Shown here: piece by piece, positions 1-8,796 of the stretch | Layout: each line of letters begins with the position of its first letter | How positions within the stretch are numbered: position 1 is the stretch's first letter | From: an uncultured Sphingobacteriales bacterium | Lineage (GTDB): Bacteria; Bacteroidota; Bacteroidia; Chitinophagales; Chitinophagaceae | Direction of reading: 5' to 3' | Assembly (NCBI GenBank): GCA_937991535.1 | Contig: CALKHN010000105.1 | Coordinates: 1 to 29,807, forward strand | DNA: 29,807 nucleotides | Made by a program: the position numbers and the translations under genes | Notes under the pieces: model-generated | What the model saw: only the letters and a program-made list of their open reading frames with translations | The model's database searches: none | Told to the model about the DNA's origin: nothing

Positions 1-472
1 TCTCCACATCATGTACTTCGTTTAAACGGAACGAAACAAAGGTCTCCATCCGGCGAGACTTTGCATGATTTAAAATAAGCGCGAGAGGATCAGGTGCGCT
101 TTTCAACAGCTCCCGGAAATTCAAAAGTGTTTGATTTTTAGATACTGTTGCCTCCAGGGCTTCGCTGATATGCTCGCCGATCATATCTCCTACCTTTGTG
201 GGAAAGTTCATGGGCATACCCCAGTTAGGACTAATGAAGAAGCTGGTTACCCCGGCTTTTGCCACCTCGTCTATATAAGAATAAATCTTCTCCGGCGTCA
301 TCGGTGGTGTGCCCAGGAACATATTATTTGCATCACTGTTATATATAAAGCGGAAATGTTTTGGCAATGCAGCTTTACCGGTTTGCCGGTCAAGATGCGT
401 TTGTGCTTTGCCGTTATTAAAATGAAAAATAAAAGATAACGTAAATAATAAAATGACTTTGCGCTTCGTCAT
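1..472 (-). CDS. Secreted glycosidase-like protein, N-terminal part (truncated by window edge)
   Basis: The reading frame opens with ATG at 472-470 and runs off the left edge without a stop, giving about 157 residues. It begins with a signal peptide (MTKRKVILLFTLSFIFHF, cleavage probably near KAQ at residues 22-24). Mature sequence includes FRFIYNSDANNMF, then TPEKIYSYIDEVAKAGVTSF and ISPNWGMPMNFP, and further on ETFVSFRLNEVHDV. A helix (xxDEVAKAG) followed by a strand ending in an aromatic/Asn segment, and a later strand carrying SFRLNEVH, is what the first strands of a TIM-barrel glycoside hydrolase-like protein look like. The family cannot be fixed from the N-terminus. It lies downstream of susD on the same strand, separated by 153 nt and a terminator-like hairpin, so it is probably a surface or periplasmic enzyme of the same utilisation locus. 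It has no visible copy of the GntR operator. Confidence 0.7.
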   Translation of the reverse strand, partial: MTKRKVILLFTLSFIFHFNNGKAQTHLDRQTGKAALPKHFRFIYNSDANNMFLGTPPMTPEKIYSYIDEVAKAGVTSFFISPNWGMPMNFPTKVGDMIGEHISEALEATVSKNQTLLNFRELLKSAPDPLALILNHAKSRRMETFVSFRLNEVHDVE

Positions 473-540
473 GACAAAATAATTATTACTCTGTTTGGAT
501 ATGCGTTATTGCTTTCTCTTGTTTCTTATGATGGGTTTGT

Positions 541-592
541 TAAAAAGGGCTGACCAACTGCGTTAACAATAAACGGCCTTTTGGTCAGCCCC
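541..592 (-). terminator. Rho-independent terminator after susD
   Basis: Read on the minus strand, GGGCTGACCAA (partner at 548-558) pairs with TTGGTCAGCCC (82-92 of the 500s, i.e. 582-592) to form an 11-bp perfect stem, with a 23-nt loop that itself contains CGTT/AACG. The stem is followed on the minus strand by TTTTTAA (547-541). It sits 34 nt past the susD stop and would end or attenuate the susC-susD transcript before the gene starting at 472. Confidence 0.8.
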
Positions 593-625
593 CAATCCCG
601 GTGGTTTTAATCGCCCGGCATGAAA

Positions 626-2062
626 CTAATATCCCGGATTATTATCGCTCGCGCTAATAGCTTCATTAAAATTTATCTCTGCATTGGGTATGGGCCATAG
701 CAGATGCTTATCTTTCACATCTATGCCGTAAGCTTCCTTAACTTTTTCTTTCAGTTTTCCGGTCCTAAGCAGATCAAACCAGCGCTTTCCCTCGGCATAG
801 GTTTCTTTACCTCTTTCAGACAAAAGCAATTCCAGGAACTGGTCTTTATTATAATCAACTAAGGAAAAATCGACCGGGGATACAGCTTTTGTATTGTATC
901 CGTAAGCTCTCCGGCGTATTCTGTTCAGCGCTTCCATCCCTTCTGCAGTAGGCATGTCCTCAACTAAACAATCCGCTTCGGCAAAAAGCAACAGGATATC
1001 GGTATACCGATACAGGGGATAATCCATCCGTCCGTCTGAAAATTCCGGATCCCTGTACTTCGAACACTCTACCTGTATACTGTCACTGGGTTGTACAGTA
1101 TAAATTCTTGTATTCCAGGCTTTACGTAATTCGTTATCATCCCAATTCTGATAGAACGGCAGCCATAATCTTCCGGTAGGTATCCAATAACCTCCATCTC
1201 TCAGTGAACCTCCATTTGCCGCATTAGTGGCAACCAAATAGCGGGGCCAACCCCATACGCCCTGCTGAGAATATTTAATATAAAAAATCTCTTCCTTGGT
1301 ATTGCCGCTTGCATCCTTTCCGAAAATATTTTTAAAGTCCATCGAATCACGTACTTCGACTAAATCAAAATTCATTGACTGAATAATCTCTCTTGACTTA
1401 TTTCTTGCAGAAAGGTTATCGTGCCTTGTAAAATACACATCAGCTAAAACCGCCGCTGCTGCCCACTTTGTTCCTCTTCCTGAAATGGAAGGCACTGCAG
1501 GAAGGTTGTTTTCTGCAAAGATCAGGTCGTCAATAATGAGCTGATAAACCTCATCTACCGAACTCCTCTGAAGATTTATTTCAGCCCGGTTGAGCTCTGT
1601 TCTCAAAGGCACTCCGCCATAGCAGCGAACAAGATGAAAATAGGCCAACGCACGCAAAAACCTGGCTTCTGCTACATAGAAGGTTTTTTCGGTGTCAGTT
1701 AGCGCTACTGCCTTGGGTATAGCTTCAATCATAATATTTGCATTACGAATAGTAGTATAGAAGTTTGCCCAAAAACCTTCCGTTGGACTACGGTTCCCGC
1801 CTTCAAGCCCTTCGAATAAGCTTATCTGACCCCAGTTGTCCCTCGCTCTGAAAATGTCGGTAGATGATTCAGTAGTTAACAAATACACAGCACTAAAAGC
1901 CGATCTTAAACCTGGGTACACGGCCGCTATGGCAGCCTCGGCCTCTACCTTATTGTTATAAAAATTTTCCTGGGCAATCAGGTAGGGCTTTTCTATTAAG
2001 TCATCCTTGCACGAAGTGGCGCTTGTAAGAATGAAGATCAAGTAAATAATATATTTCTTCAT
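626..2062 (-). CDS. susD: RagB/SusD-family nutrient-uptake outer membrane lipoprotein
   Basis: The 478-residue product is a SusD-type glycan- or ligand-binding lipoprotein that caps the SusC transporter on the cell surface. The N-terminus MKKYIIYLIFILTSATSC is a lipoprotein signal with Cys18, followed by KDD, an acidic start typical of surface lipoproteins in Bacteroidota. The N-terminal SusD helix region (NFYNNKVEAEAAIAAVYPGL) and the C-terminal RagB/SusD domain are present: RGKETYAEGKRWFDLLRTGK, then LLWPIPNAEIN and the characteristic end NNPGY. Length is usual for the family. It follows susC by 19 nt and is almost certainly co-transcribed with it. The ligand cannot be inferred from sequence. 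SusD pairs for glycans are the commonest, but the enzyme set nearby suggests a small nitrogen-containing conjugate. Confidence 0.96.
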   Translation of the reverse strand: MKKYIIYLIFILTSATSCKDDLIEKPYLIAQENFYNNKVEAEAAIAAVYPGLRSAFSAVYLLTTESSTDIFRARDNWGQISLFEGLEGGNRSPTEGFWANFYTTIRNANIMIEAIPKAVALTDTEKTFYVAEARFLRALAYFHLVRCYGGVPLRTELNRAEINLQRSSVDEVYQLIIDDLIFAENNLPAVPSISGRGTKWAAAAVLADVYFTRHDNLSARNKSREIIQSMNFDLVEVRDSMDFKNIFGKDASGNTKEEIFYIKYSQQGVWGWPRYLVATNAANGGSLRDGGYWIPTGRLWLPFYQNWDDNELRKAWNTRIYTVQPSDSIQVECSKYRDPEFSDGRMDYPLYRYTDILLLFAEADCLVEDMPTAEGMEALNRIRRRAYGYNTKAVSPVDFSLVDYNKDQFLELLLSERGKETYAEGKRWFDLLRTGKLKEKVKEAYGIDVKDKHLLWPIPNAEINFNEAISASDNNPGY

Positions 2063-2081
2063 GATAATATCATTTTTATAA

Positions 2082-5000
2082 TTAAAGAGATAGCCTCACA
2101 CCAAACGTATAAGACTTTGTTCTTGGATAGGTATTATAATCAACCCCCTGAACAATATCAACCCCTGTGGCATTAACCTCAGGATCCCACCATGAATACT
2201 TTGTGAACGTAAGCAGATTATCTCCACCAATAAAGATATAGGCACTTCTTGGACCTTTTTGTAAGCTATACCCCAATTCAATGTGCTGCAACCTCAGGTA
2301 AGACCCGTTTTCTACAAATCTTTTGGAAAACAACAATCCAAGATTTCTTTGTTCTGGCTGGGGATATTTGGCGTTTGGATTATTACTTGTAGCTAAATTT
2401 TGAGGCATTTCTTTAAGCGTATTAACCCAATAAGGCACCTCATATAAAGTTAATGCACTAAGGTTGGCAATATCATTTCCATAAGTACCCTGAAAATATG
2501 CACTTAAGGAGAACGCCTTGTATGTTAAAAAAGAGCTAAACCCATATATAAAATCAGGATTGGGATCACCTATTTTTATTTTATCCTCTACATTAATAAT
2601 ACCATCATTATTACGGTCTTTATAAGTAACAACGGAAAGTGCTCCGTGTGCGCCCTGTACATATCCATTTTCCTCATAGCCGTAGAACATGCCCAGTGGC
2701 TGGCCTTGTCTTAATACTACTATGTCATCTATAAACTGCGCACCGCCAAAATTAAAATTACCCGTTATAATATCTTTTCCACCATATAGCTCTTTAATTT
2801 TGTTCCTGTTAAAGGATATGTTTCCGGAAACATTCCAATTCACCGCCCTGTTTTTTATCAAATTAGCCTCAATAGAAAATTCAACCCCCTTATTTTCCAT
2901 TGCTCCAATATTTTGAAGCGAAGAAGCATATCCGGTAGAGGTAGGCAGAGATACAATACTTAAGAGGTTGGTGGTAACCTTTCTGTAAAAATCAGCCACA
3001 AATCTATACCTGCCTTCAAGAAAAGATGCATCAATACCAAAATCCAGCTGTGCTGTGCTTTCCCACTTTAATTGAAAGGGAAGTGAATTTCCGGGTGCAA
3101 GCGTTACAGTACGGGTATCGCTGCCGAATATAGTGGCACCCGCCTGGAGGAGGTTCATGGTAGCATATGCATTAATGGCCTGGCTGCCAGTCTTTCCCCA
3201 GCTTCCTCTCAGTTTTAGATCACTGACTGCATCAACATTTTCAAGAACCATTTCTTTTATCTTCAATGCAACCGCAAACGATGGAAAATAACCCCATTTT
3301 TCACCAGCACTGTATTTCGATGCTCCATCAGCACGTAAACTACCTGTTAGCAATACCATGTCGTTATAGCTATAATTAATTCTTCCCAGATAAGATAAAA
3401 GAACAGATTTGTTATAGCTTGAAGCAGGAATCCCGGGTGTGCGCGAGCTTGCCAGATTATATGAATTCGTGATATCACTTAACATGTCCGTTGCAGACCC
3501 GCTTAGCCCTTTCGTAATAAAATTTTGATACGTTTGTCCTGCCAAAACATTTAAGCTATGCTTTCTATTAAAAACGCGTCTATATTCAAGCGTATTTTCG
3601 CTGAGCGTACTGGTATAGTTACTTGTAGAAACGGATGCGTTGCCTCGGCGGTTGTACTCAATAGACTGATAGGAGTCATTCCTGATGTCACGTGTTATAT
3701 AGCCGCCCTGCACATTAAGCCGTAAGCCCTCAATAATCTTAAATGACAGTTTCCCGGTTGTGTTAACGTCATTTTTTACGCTGCCTCCCTGGGTTAGTTT
3801 TGTATAGAGCAGGGGATTCCCCATAGCGGAGCTGGGAAACGGATATGTTTGTGAAAAAATAGTGGGGCTTCCTGTTGAATCATAGGGTTCAAATATAGGC
3901 GGTGCCGTAATGGTTGCCGCAATCAGAGATCCTCCCAGCCTCGCACCTGCTGAACTCTGCAAAGACTGATCCGACCGGCTGGCAATACTTGAAAACTCAA
4001 CATCCATCCAATTATTTACCTCATGGCGAAAGTTCATGCGCGCGGAGTATCTTTTGAAAGAACTGTTTTCGATAATACCCCGCTGATCGAATAAGCTACC
4101 GGCTAAAGAAAATCTGGTTTTTGCATTGCCGCCGCTGATCGTTAAAGTATGATCCTGCATAGGGGCTTTTCTGAATACAAGATCCTGCCAGTCTGTACCC
4201 TTGCCGTAGCCTTTGATCATTTCATCTGTATAAAATGGAGCCATAGCTGAGTTTGCGGCTAATTGATTATAAAAGCTGGTATACTCCTGGGCATCCATCA
4301 GGTCAATCTTTTTTCTCAATTGCTGACCTGTATACCTCGATTCCAAGTCTATTTTGGTGCGGCCTGCAACCCCTCCTTTCGTAGTGATGATCACAACGCC
4401 GTTAGCTCCCCGTGAACCATAAATGGCAGTAGAAGATGCATCTTTTAATATTTCCATGCTTTCTATATCGCCATTATTTAATACATAAGGATTATCAGTG
4501 GGAATACCATCAATAACATACAAGGGGTCATTGCTTCCGCGGATAGAATTGGATCCCCTGATCCTGATAAACAATTCAGCACCCGGCTGGCCGGAAACCT
4601 GCTTAACCTGAACCCCCGCCGCACGACCCGATAAAGTGAGCAGCGGGTTGGCTGCAGCAAAGGCCTTTAAATCAGCAGCCTTTACCTGCGCAACCGATCC
4701 CGTAAGATCTTTTTTTCTAACCGTGCCATAGCCAATAACAATTTCCTCCATTCCTGCAACAACATCGTCCAATGTAATATTAATCTCAGTCTGTTTTCCC
4801 AGATTTATTCGTTTCGTTTCAAATCCCACACTAGAAACTTCCAACACAATATTCCTGTCGAGCGAAACAGACAGTGAAAAACGTCCGTTCGCATCGGTAA
4901 CGGCCCCAATCTGAGTACCTACCACCAATACTGATACATTTTGTAAAGGCTCACCATCTTTATTGGTAACTATGCCACGTATCTCTTTAGGAGGCGTTTC

Positions 5001-5267
5001 AGACGCTACTACCGTCAGCGGGGCCAACTGAGGCTTAAAATAGGTTATTTCCTTCGCGGGGAAGAAATCATTATGATTGATAGATTTAAAAATATCTATC
5101 AAAGGAAAATTCTTTTCTGTACGAGCATTATTCCCCATGTAGTCATTTGCACTAACCCGAAGTGTAAACAACAACAGAAGAATGGTTGTTAATCTCATAT
5201 ACCTCCCGAGTGCAGATGGTAATAAAATGACACCTTTATCATTTCGGTACCCTGTAATTGGAATCAT
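2082..5267 (-). CDS. susC: SusC/RagA-family TonB-dependent outer membrane transporter
   Basis: The 1061-residue product is the TonB-dependent channel partner of SusD. Order of parts: signal region (hydrophobic core at residues 28-38), a short leftover segment (53-70, FPLIDIFKSINHNDFF) that resembles the start of an STN domain, a carboxypeptidase-D-like regulatory domain (about 95-170, IRGIVTNKDGEPLQNVSVLV), the family segment EEIVIGYGTVRKKDLTGSV (175-191), the plug (RIRGSNSIRGSNDPLYVIDG, 235-254; TAIYGSRGANGVVIITTKGG), and a long beta-barrel ending KSYTFGVRLSL. The chosen ATG at 5267 gives a 23-residue lead before MRLTTILLLL. An internal ATG at 5198, preceded by GGGAGGT, would give a conventional signal peptide and is a serious alternative. 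No FecI/FecR genes are beside it. Control is more likely by the GntR operator in its promoter. Confidence 0.96.
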   Translation of the reverse strand: MIPITGYRNDKGVILLPSALGRYMRLTTILLLLFTLRVSANDYMGNNARTEKNFPLIDIFKSINHNDFFPAKEITYFKPQLAPLTVVASETPPKEIRGIVTNKDGEPLQNVSVLVVGTQIGAVTDANGRFSLSVSLDRNIVLEVSSVGFETKRINLGKQTEINITLDDVVAGMEEIVIGYGTVRKKDLTGSVAQVKAADLKAFAAANPLLTLSGRAAGVQVKQVSGQPGAELFIRIRGSNSIRGSNDPLYVIDGIPTDNPYVLNNGDIESMEILKDASSTAIYGSRGANGVVIITTKGGVAGRTKIDLESRYTGQQLRKKIDLMDAQEYTSFYNQLAANSAMAPFYTDEMIKGYGKGTDWQDLVFRKAPMQDHTLTISGGNAKTRFSLAGSLFDQRGIIENSSFKRYSARMNFRHEVNNWMDVEFSSIASRSDQSLQSSAGARLGGSLIAATITAPPIFEPYDSTGSPTIFSQTYPFPSSAMGNPLLYTKLTQGGSVKNDVNTTGKLSFKIIEGLRLNVQGGYITRDIRNDSYQSIEYNRRGNASVSTSNYTSTLSENTLEYRRVFNRKHSLNVLAGQTYQNFITKGLSGSATDMLSDITNSYNLASSRTPGIPASSYNKSVLLSYLGRINYSYNDMVLLTGSLRADGASKYSAGEKWGYFPSFAVALKIKEMVLENVDAVSDLKLRGSWGKTGSQAINAYATMNLLQAGATIFGSDTRTVTLAPGNSLPFQLKWESTAQLDFGIDASFLEGRYRFVADFYRKVTTNLLSIVSLPTSTGYASSLQNIGAMENKGVEFSIEANLIKNRAVNWNVSGNISFNRNKIKELYGGKDIITGNFNFGGAQFIDDIVVLRQGQPLGMFYGYEENGYVQGAHGALSVVTYKDRNNDGIINVEDKIKIGDPNPDFIYGFSSFLTYKAFSLSAYFQGTYGNDIANLSALTLYEVPYWVNTLKEMPQNLATSNNPNAKYPQPEQRNLGLLFSKRFVENGSYLRLQHIELGYSLQKGPRSAYIFIGGDNLLTFTKYSWWDPEVNATGVDIVQGVDYNTYPRTKSYTFGVRLSL

Positions 5268-5660
5268 AGCTTTAGTTTAATTTTGGTGATCAATTTGGTT
5301 GAGAGAGCGGTTTCCTGCTTTCCAGGCTAAAAATGTAGTCAACGGTTTTTGGGGCTTTGATTTCATTGCTGATTTTGTATATTTTGGGTGAACAAATAAT
5401 TATGTATTGGTGTGTAATGGTCTTGCATATCCACTCATATCCTCGTCTCATATCTTTCCGGCGGTATCAAAATATTATTAAGACGAGTCTCTCTTTCTAA
5501 GCAATAGAAAGATTACGAAACATATATCGGATAACTTCTTAGATATGATAATGTTAAAGAATCAAGATTTCAAAAAGCTACTTCACTTTCAAAGCGAATC
5601 GAACAGTATAAACCGGCCTTATTTATAATACATACAAAAAGACATATGTACTACATACTT
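5268..5660 (-). promoter_or_regulatory. Long susC leader (predicted 5' untranslated region)
   Basis: If transcription of susC starts about 7 nt past the -7 box at 5668-5661, the mRNA has a leader of nearly 390 nt before the ATG at 5267. No protein-coding frame of note is seen here on either strand. It contains one clear hairpin at 5492-5512 (TCTTTCTA, 5-nt loop, TAGAAAGA, an 8-bp perfect stem) that is not followed by a U-run and so is not an obvious terminator. No riboswitch class is recognised. The low-complexity T/G-rich part at 5340-5400 shows nothing else. Confidence 0.4.
5645..5657. promoter_or_regulatory. GntR/FadR-type operator at susC start site
   Basis: TATGTACTACATA is a perfect 13-bp palindrome with core GTA-C-TAC, which fits the FadR-subfamily operator rule GTM-N(0-1)-KAC. 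It starts 3 nt past the end of the predicted susC -7 box (5668-5661, minus strand), so it covers the predicted transcription start. That is a position for repression of susC-susD. It lies 67 nt upstream of the -7 box of the regulator gene itself. Same motif as at 6662, 17925 and 17986. Confidence 0.75.
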
Positions 5661-5690
5661 CAAATATACTTATTAATATTATAAGACAAA
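5661..5690 (-). promoter_or_regulatory. susC promoter, Bacteroidota type
   Basis: On the minus strand, TTTG (5690-5687), an 18-nt spacer and TATATTTG (5668-5661) match the Bacteroidota -33 TTTG / -7 TAnnTTTG promoter. It is the only perfect TAnnTTTG on the minus strand that I found between susC and the regulator gene. Predicted start of transcription is near 5654, inside the operator at 5645-5657. Confidence 0.65.
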
Positions 5691-5724
5691 CATTTAAAAA
5701 AATATTTTTTGGGACAGGATTGCC

Positions 5725-5732
5725 TATATTTG
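5725..5732 (+). promoter_or_regulatory. -7 box upstream of the GntR regulator gene
   Basis: TATATTTG is a perfect TAnnTTTG -7 element 37 nt before the ATG at 5770. No TTTG is at the preferred 17-23 nt distance (nearest TTTG, 5708-5711, is only 13 nt away), so the -33 part is weak. The operator at 5645-5657 is well upstream of it, so autoregulation is not evident. Confidence 0.45.
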
Positions 5733-5769
5733 CAATTCTTAAGACCAGCATAAAACAGACACCTCCAAA

Positions 5770-6501
5770 ATGCAACCGTTAGCAATAAACAATAAGACAT
5801 CCTTGTCTGAAAAATTACAACCAATTGATAATCAAACGCAAACAGATAAGATTGAAATAAGCCTATGGGAATATTTTAAAAATGGGAACTTTCAACCTGG
5901 AGACCCTATTCCTAAAGAAGTGGAACTGGCAAAAGCTTTGAACGTAAGCCGCACATCAGTGAGAGAAGCTTTATCCAGATTTAAAACCCTGGGTATAATT
6001 GAGTCAAGGAAGAATCGCGGGATGGTCATCTCGTCTCCGGATGTTCTGGGTAATATGGAGCGGGTATTGAATCCACAACTACTTGACGACGAAACAATGA
6101 GAGAAATTTCTGAATTGAGGCTGGTAGTTGAAATGGGATTAGGAGATTTGCTGTTTAAAAGAAAAACGGATGCTGCATTAGCCAAACTCGAGGCAATTGT
6201 TGAGAAATGTGAGAAAGCCACTACCAAAGCGGAACACATCAAAAATGATGCTGAGTTTCATGCTATGCTATATAAAATATCAGGCAATAAAACGATACAG
6301 CGTTTTCAAAAAATGCTCTTACCCATATTTGAGTATATCCTAAAAGGTATGCCCGAAATCAACTCCGGCGAAACCAGCAACAATGCATCCTCCCACAGGG
6401 TGCTGCTGGAAATATTAAAAAATGGAACTCCTGAGGGATTCAATGTTCAGATGCGCAGTCATCTGAGCAGTTATCTTACTAAATTTCATCCAAGACCATA
6501 G
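5770..6501 (+). CDS. FadR-type GntR transcriptional regulator (FCD domain)
   Basis: The 243-residue product is probably the local repressor. After about 28 variable residues comes a winged helix-turn-helix (about 30-90): PIPKEVELAKALNVSRTSVR then EALSRFKTLGIIESRKNRGM, the standard GntR recognition pattern. The FCD ligand-binding domain follows (about 110-235), with ELRLVVEMGL, NDAEFHAMLYKISGN and RSHLSSYL. The likely metal and ligand residues of FCD proteins are visible as Asp160, His164, His209 and His231. FadR-subfamily proteins bind GTM-N-KAC palindromes, and exactly such sites sit at 5645, 6662, 17925 and 17986. The link between this protein and those sites is inference but well supported by family rule and position. 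The effector is unknown. FCD proteins often bind carboxylates, which suits a locus that would produce hydroxy- or keto-acids. Confidence 0.93.
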   Translation: MQPLAINNKTSLSEKLQPIDNQTQTDKIEISLWEYFKNGNFQPGDPIPKEVELAKALNVSRTSVREALSRFKTLGIIESRKNRGMVISSPDVLGNMERVLNPQLLDDETMREISELRLVVEMGLGDLLFKRKTDAALAKLEAIVEKCEKATTKAEHIKNDAEFHAMLYKISGNKTIQRFQKMLLPIFEYILKGMPEINSGETSNNASSHRVLLEILKNGTPEGFNVQMRSHLSSYLTKFHPRP

Positions 6502-6661
6502 CAGAAACCACATCAACTCCGGGCTGCCATTTTTCTGAAAAAATCCCGGCTGCAATAGTTGTTTAAGCACCTTTGGCAGTGTTAATTATTTTGTTCCCCA
6601 ATCTTTCCTGCAATAATTCCATGCAAAAAAACTTGGTATTAATTATTTTCCTACATTCGTA

Positions 6662-6678
6662 TATATGTAATACATATA
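6662..6678. promoter_or_regulatory. GntR/FadR-type operator upstream of the 6719 operon
   Basis: TATATGTAATACATATA is a perfect 17-bp palindrome, the longest copy of the motif in the window, 40 nt upstream of the ATG at 6719. A weak -7 candidate (TATATATG, 6660-6667, one mismatch to TAnnTTTG) overlaps it, with TTG at 6633-6635 about 24 nt upstream. The segment TTAATTATTTT also occurs twice upstream (about 6582 and 6638), without a clear role. Confidence 0.8.
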
Positions 6679-6718
6679 ACATTTCAATCAAAAATTCTAA
6701 GTAGCATCAATTCAAGAC

Positions 6719-7585
6719 ATGGAAAATTTTATGCGGTCCCGGCGAAATTTTCTGCAGAAGGGAGCTTTCGCGGCAACATCAGTATTAATGGCTGGCAAAA
6801 TATCAGCCCGGAATGTATCGGATAGCCGAATCAGAACAGAGGAGGTTAAACCGTCCTGTCTTGATTACGGCAGGTCTTTCATCTGCAATACCGGACAATA
6901 TAATGCAGTACGATTATGGATAGAAAGCCGCACCACTATTATCGATACCACAACCGGTAAAAGTATTGAATACCTCCAGTGCGGCTCATGCAAAAGTGAA
7001 GATACTTTTGGAGCAAACGGTACTAAGCATCTGTTCTTTGAAGACAACTATGATTTTTTACCCATCTTCGGCGACGACCAGGTACTGGTTTTTCGAAGGC
7101 ATGTTGACATCAGGGATAGTTACCGCATCATCAGATCCACTGCTAAAATGTGGGGCAGCAATCCGATGATCAGAAAAGTGAACCCTCCTGTAATAACCGA
7201 ATTAGCCACCTGGGAACAAATGAGAGACGCTACCGCGGCAGGAATACCGATTGTGACCACTACCGAAATAGAGAACACCGATACCGGATTGAAAGCTATC
7301 ATTGAATGTCCCTGTAAAACAATGAATATCAGTCACGTCAAAAAAATGTACCAAACCGATAACGGACCGGTTGCATTACCTGATCTGTCTAAAAGATATG
7401 ATCCTCAAATCTCCTCTTTAAGCCTTGCATTCATAGCATTTAATAAAGCAGATGCTGCAGACTTTGTAGTGGAAGCCCCCACACCAGTAAAAGTAAATGG
7501 CAATGAGGTGATTAAAGTACACCACTACTCCAGGCTGCTGAGTTTTCCTGCAAAAAATAAAGTTCTTGCCCTGGGAAAAGTATAA
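6719..7585 (+). CDS. Unrecognised twin-arginine-leader protein with CGSC motif
   Basis: I do not recognise the family. The 288-residue product starts with a Tat-type leader: SRRNFLQKG (residues 7-15) followed by a hydrophobic stretch (FAATSVLMAG), with likely cleavage near ISA. The mature part includes a segment YLQCGSCKSEDTF (about 80-92), an aromatic-rich FFEDNYDFLPIFG, VFRRHVDIRDSYRI, and a later ECPCKTMNISHVKK. Two CxxC/CxC-type cysteine clusters could bind a metal or form a disulphide after export. It is the first gene of a seven-gene operon and is preceded by the GntR operator. The gene at 8797 also has a Tat leader and a QCGSC segment, so the two may be distant relatives or act together. 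Periplasmic location is inferred from the leader. Confidence 0.8.
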   Translation: MENFMRSRRNFLQKGAFAATSVLMAGKISARNVSDSRIRTEEVKPSCLDYGRSFICNTGQYNAVRLWIESRTTIIDTTTGKSIEYLQCGSCKSEDTFGANGTKHLFFEDNYDFLPIFGDDQVLVFRRHVDIRDSYRIIRSTAKMWGSNPMIRKVNPPVITELATWEQMRDATAAGIPIVTTTEIENTDTGLKAIIECPCKTMNISHVKKMYQTDNGPVALPDLSKRYDPQISSLSLAFIAFNKADAADFVVEAPTPVKVNGNEVIKVHHYSRLLSFPAKNKVLALGKV

Positions 7586-7642
7586 GGTATAGTACGATCC
7601 TATAATATTTATCCCGGTCCATATAAAACCAACTGCCACAAT

Positions 7643-8752
7643 ATGAGAATAATTACGATCTTGTTCCTGACAGCATTGTTTTCATACAAGAACTATGCAC
7701 AGCCTGTTGCTCAGGATCAGTTTTCCCCAAAAACAGTGCTGGTACTTACTCCCGGAGAGAACAATCCCCGTAACAGCGAGGGTGATTTTATTACCCTGAA
7801 AAACGGGCGCATCCTTTACGTTTTCACCCATTTCACCGGTAATTCTTACATGGACGACGCCCCGGCCTATATAGCTTCACGTTATTCAGATGACGGAGGG
7901 AATACCTGGAGTAAAGAAGATTACAAAATTATGCAGCATGAAGAAGGTAAGAATCTGATGTCGGTATCCCTTCTTAGATTGAAGAATGGCAACATTGCAA
8001 TGTTTTACCTTCGTAAGAATAATACCTGGGATTGTATTCCTTTTATGCGGATATCAAAGGATGAAGCAAAAACATGGGAAGAACCCATACAATGCATTAA
8101 TGAAAAAGGATATTTTGTAGTGAACAATAACAGGGTGATCCAGTTGAAAAGCGGGAGGCTGCTCATCCCTGCTTCCAAACATGAAGTAAAGGAAGGAGAC
8201 GAATGGAACAAAGCCTCGGAACCTGGAAGGATGATCGTGTATTATTCCGACGATAACGGCGCAAGCTGGAAAAAAGGCGGCGAGGTATCCAACCCGGACT
8301 ACGCCATTCATCAGGAGCCCGGTATTGTACAACTCAGCAATGGCAATATCTTAATGATTATCAGAACAGACAAAAATGCCCAATATATATCGTACTCTAA
8401 AGATAACGGACTTAGCTGGTCTCCATCGGTTATAAGCAATATCTCCTCTCCCCTTTCTCCTGCTTCCATAACACAGAATCCATACCGACCGGGAGAGCTT
8501 GTGCTCGTATGGAACAACAACAACGGAGAAGACCCCGGGATCAAAGGAAAAAGAACGCCACTTAATATCGCTGTTTCTGACGACGACGGCAACACCTGGG
8601 AAAAAACAAAGACCCTCGAAGATAATAAAAGTGGCTCTTATTGCTATACAGCCATTCACTTTACAGGGAACAGCATATTATTGGCCTATTTCGACTGGTC
8701 TACCAGGCAAATTGTGATGAAAAAACTGAGCAAAAAATGGTTAAACAGTTAA
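7643..8752 (+). CDS. Secreted sialidase-superfamily protein with five Asp boxes
   Basis: The 369-residue product has a signal peptide (MRIITILFLTALFSYKNYAQ) and a six-bladed sialidase-like propeller. Five Asp boxes (S-x-D-x-G-x-T/S-W) are visible at 82-89 (SDDGGNTW), 138-145 (SKDEAKTW, degenerate), 202-209 (SDDNGASW), 252-259 (SKDNGLSW) and 312-319 (SDDDGNTW). Its opening, EGDFITLKNGRILYVFTHFT, is that of the BNR_2 group of sialidase-like proteins often found in Bacteroidota catabolic clusters, rather than the FRIP-type start of canonical GH33 enzymes. True sialidase activity is therefore unproven. It could be a glycoside hydrolase or lyase of other specificity. It is 57 nt downstream of the 6719 gene and likely co-transcribed with it. 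Confidence 0.88.
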   Translation: MRIITILFLTALFSYKNYAQPVAQDQFSPKTVLVLTPGENNPRNSEGDFITLKNGRILYVFTHFTGNSYMDDAPAYIASRYSDDGGNTWSKEDYKIMQHEEGKNLMSVSLLRLKNGNIAMFYLRKNNTWDCIPFMRISKDEAKTWEEPIQCINEKGYFVVNNNRVIQLKSGRLLIPASKHEVKEGDEWNKASEPGRMIVYYSDDNGASWKKGGEVSNPDYAIHQEPGIVQLSNGNILMIIRTDKNAQYISYSKDNGLSWSPSVISNISSPLSPASITQNPYRPGELVLVWNNNNGEDPGIKGKRTPLNIAVSDDDGNTWEKTKTLEDNKSGSYCYTAIHFTGNSILLAYFDWSTRQIVMKKLSKKWLNS

Positions 8753-8796
8753 CGGGTCAGTATTAAAGCAGTTCAAAGCAGCATTAAACTTATGCA

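Noticed and set aside
6520..6560. Terminator after the GntR gene (ATTTTTCTGAAAAAAT)
   Set aside because: The hairpin is purely A/T with a 3-nt loop and is followed by CCCGGC rather than a U-run, so it is not convincing.
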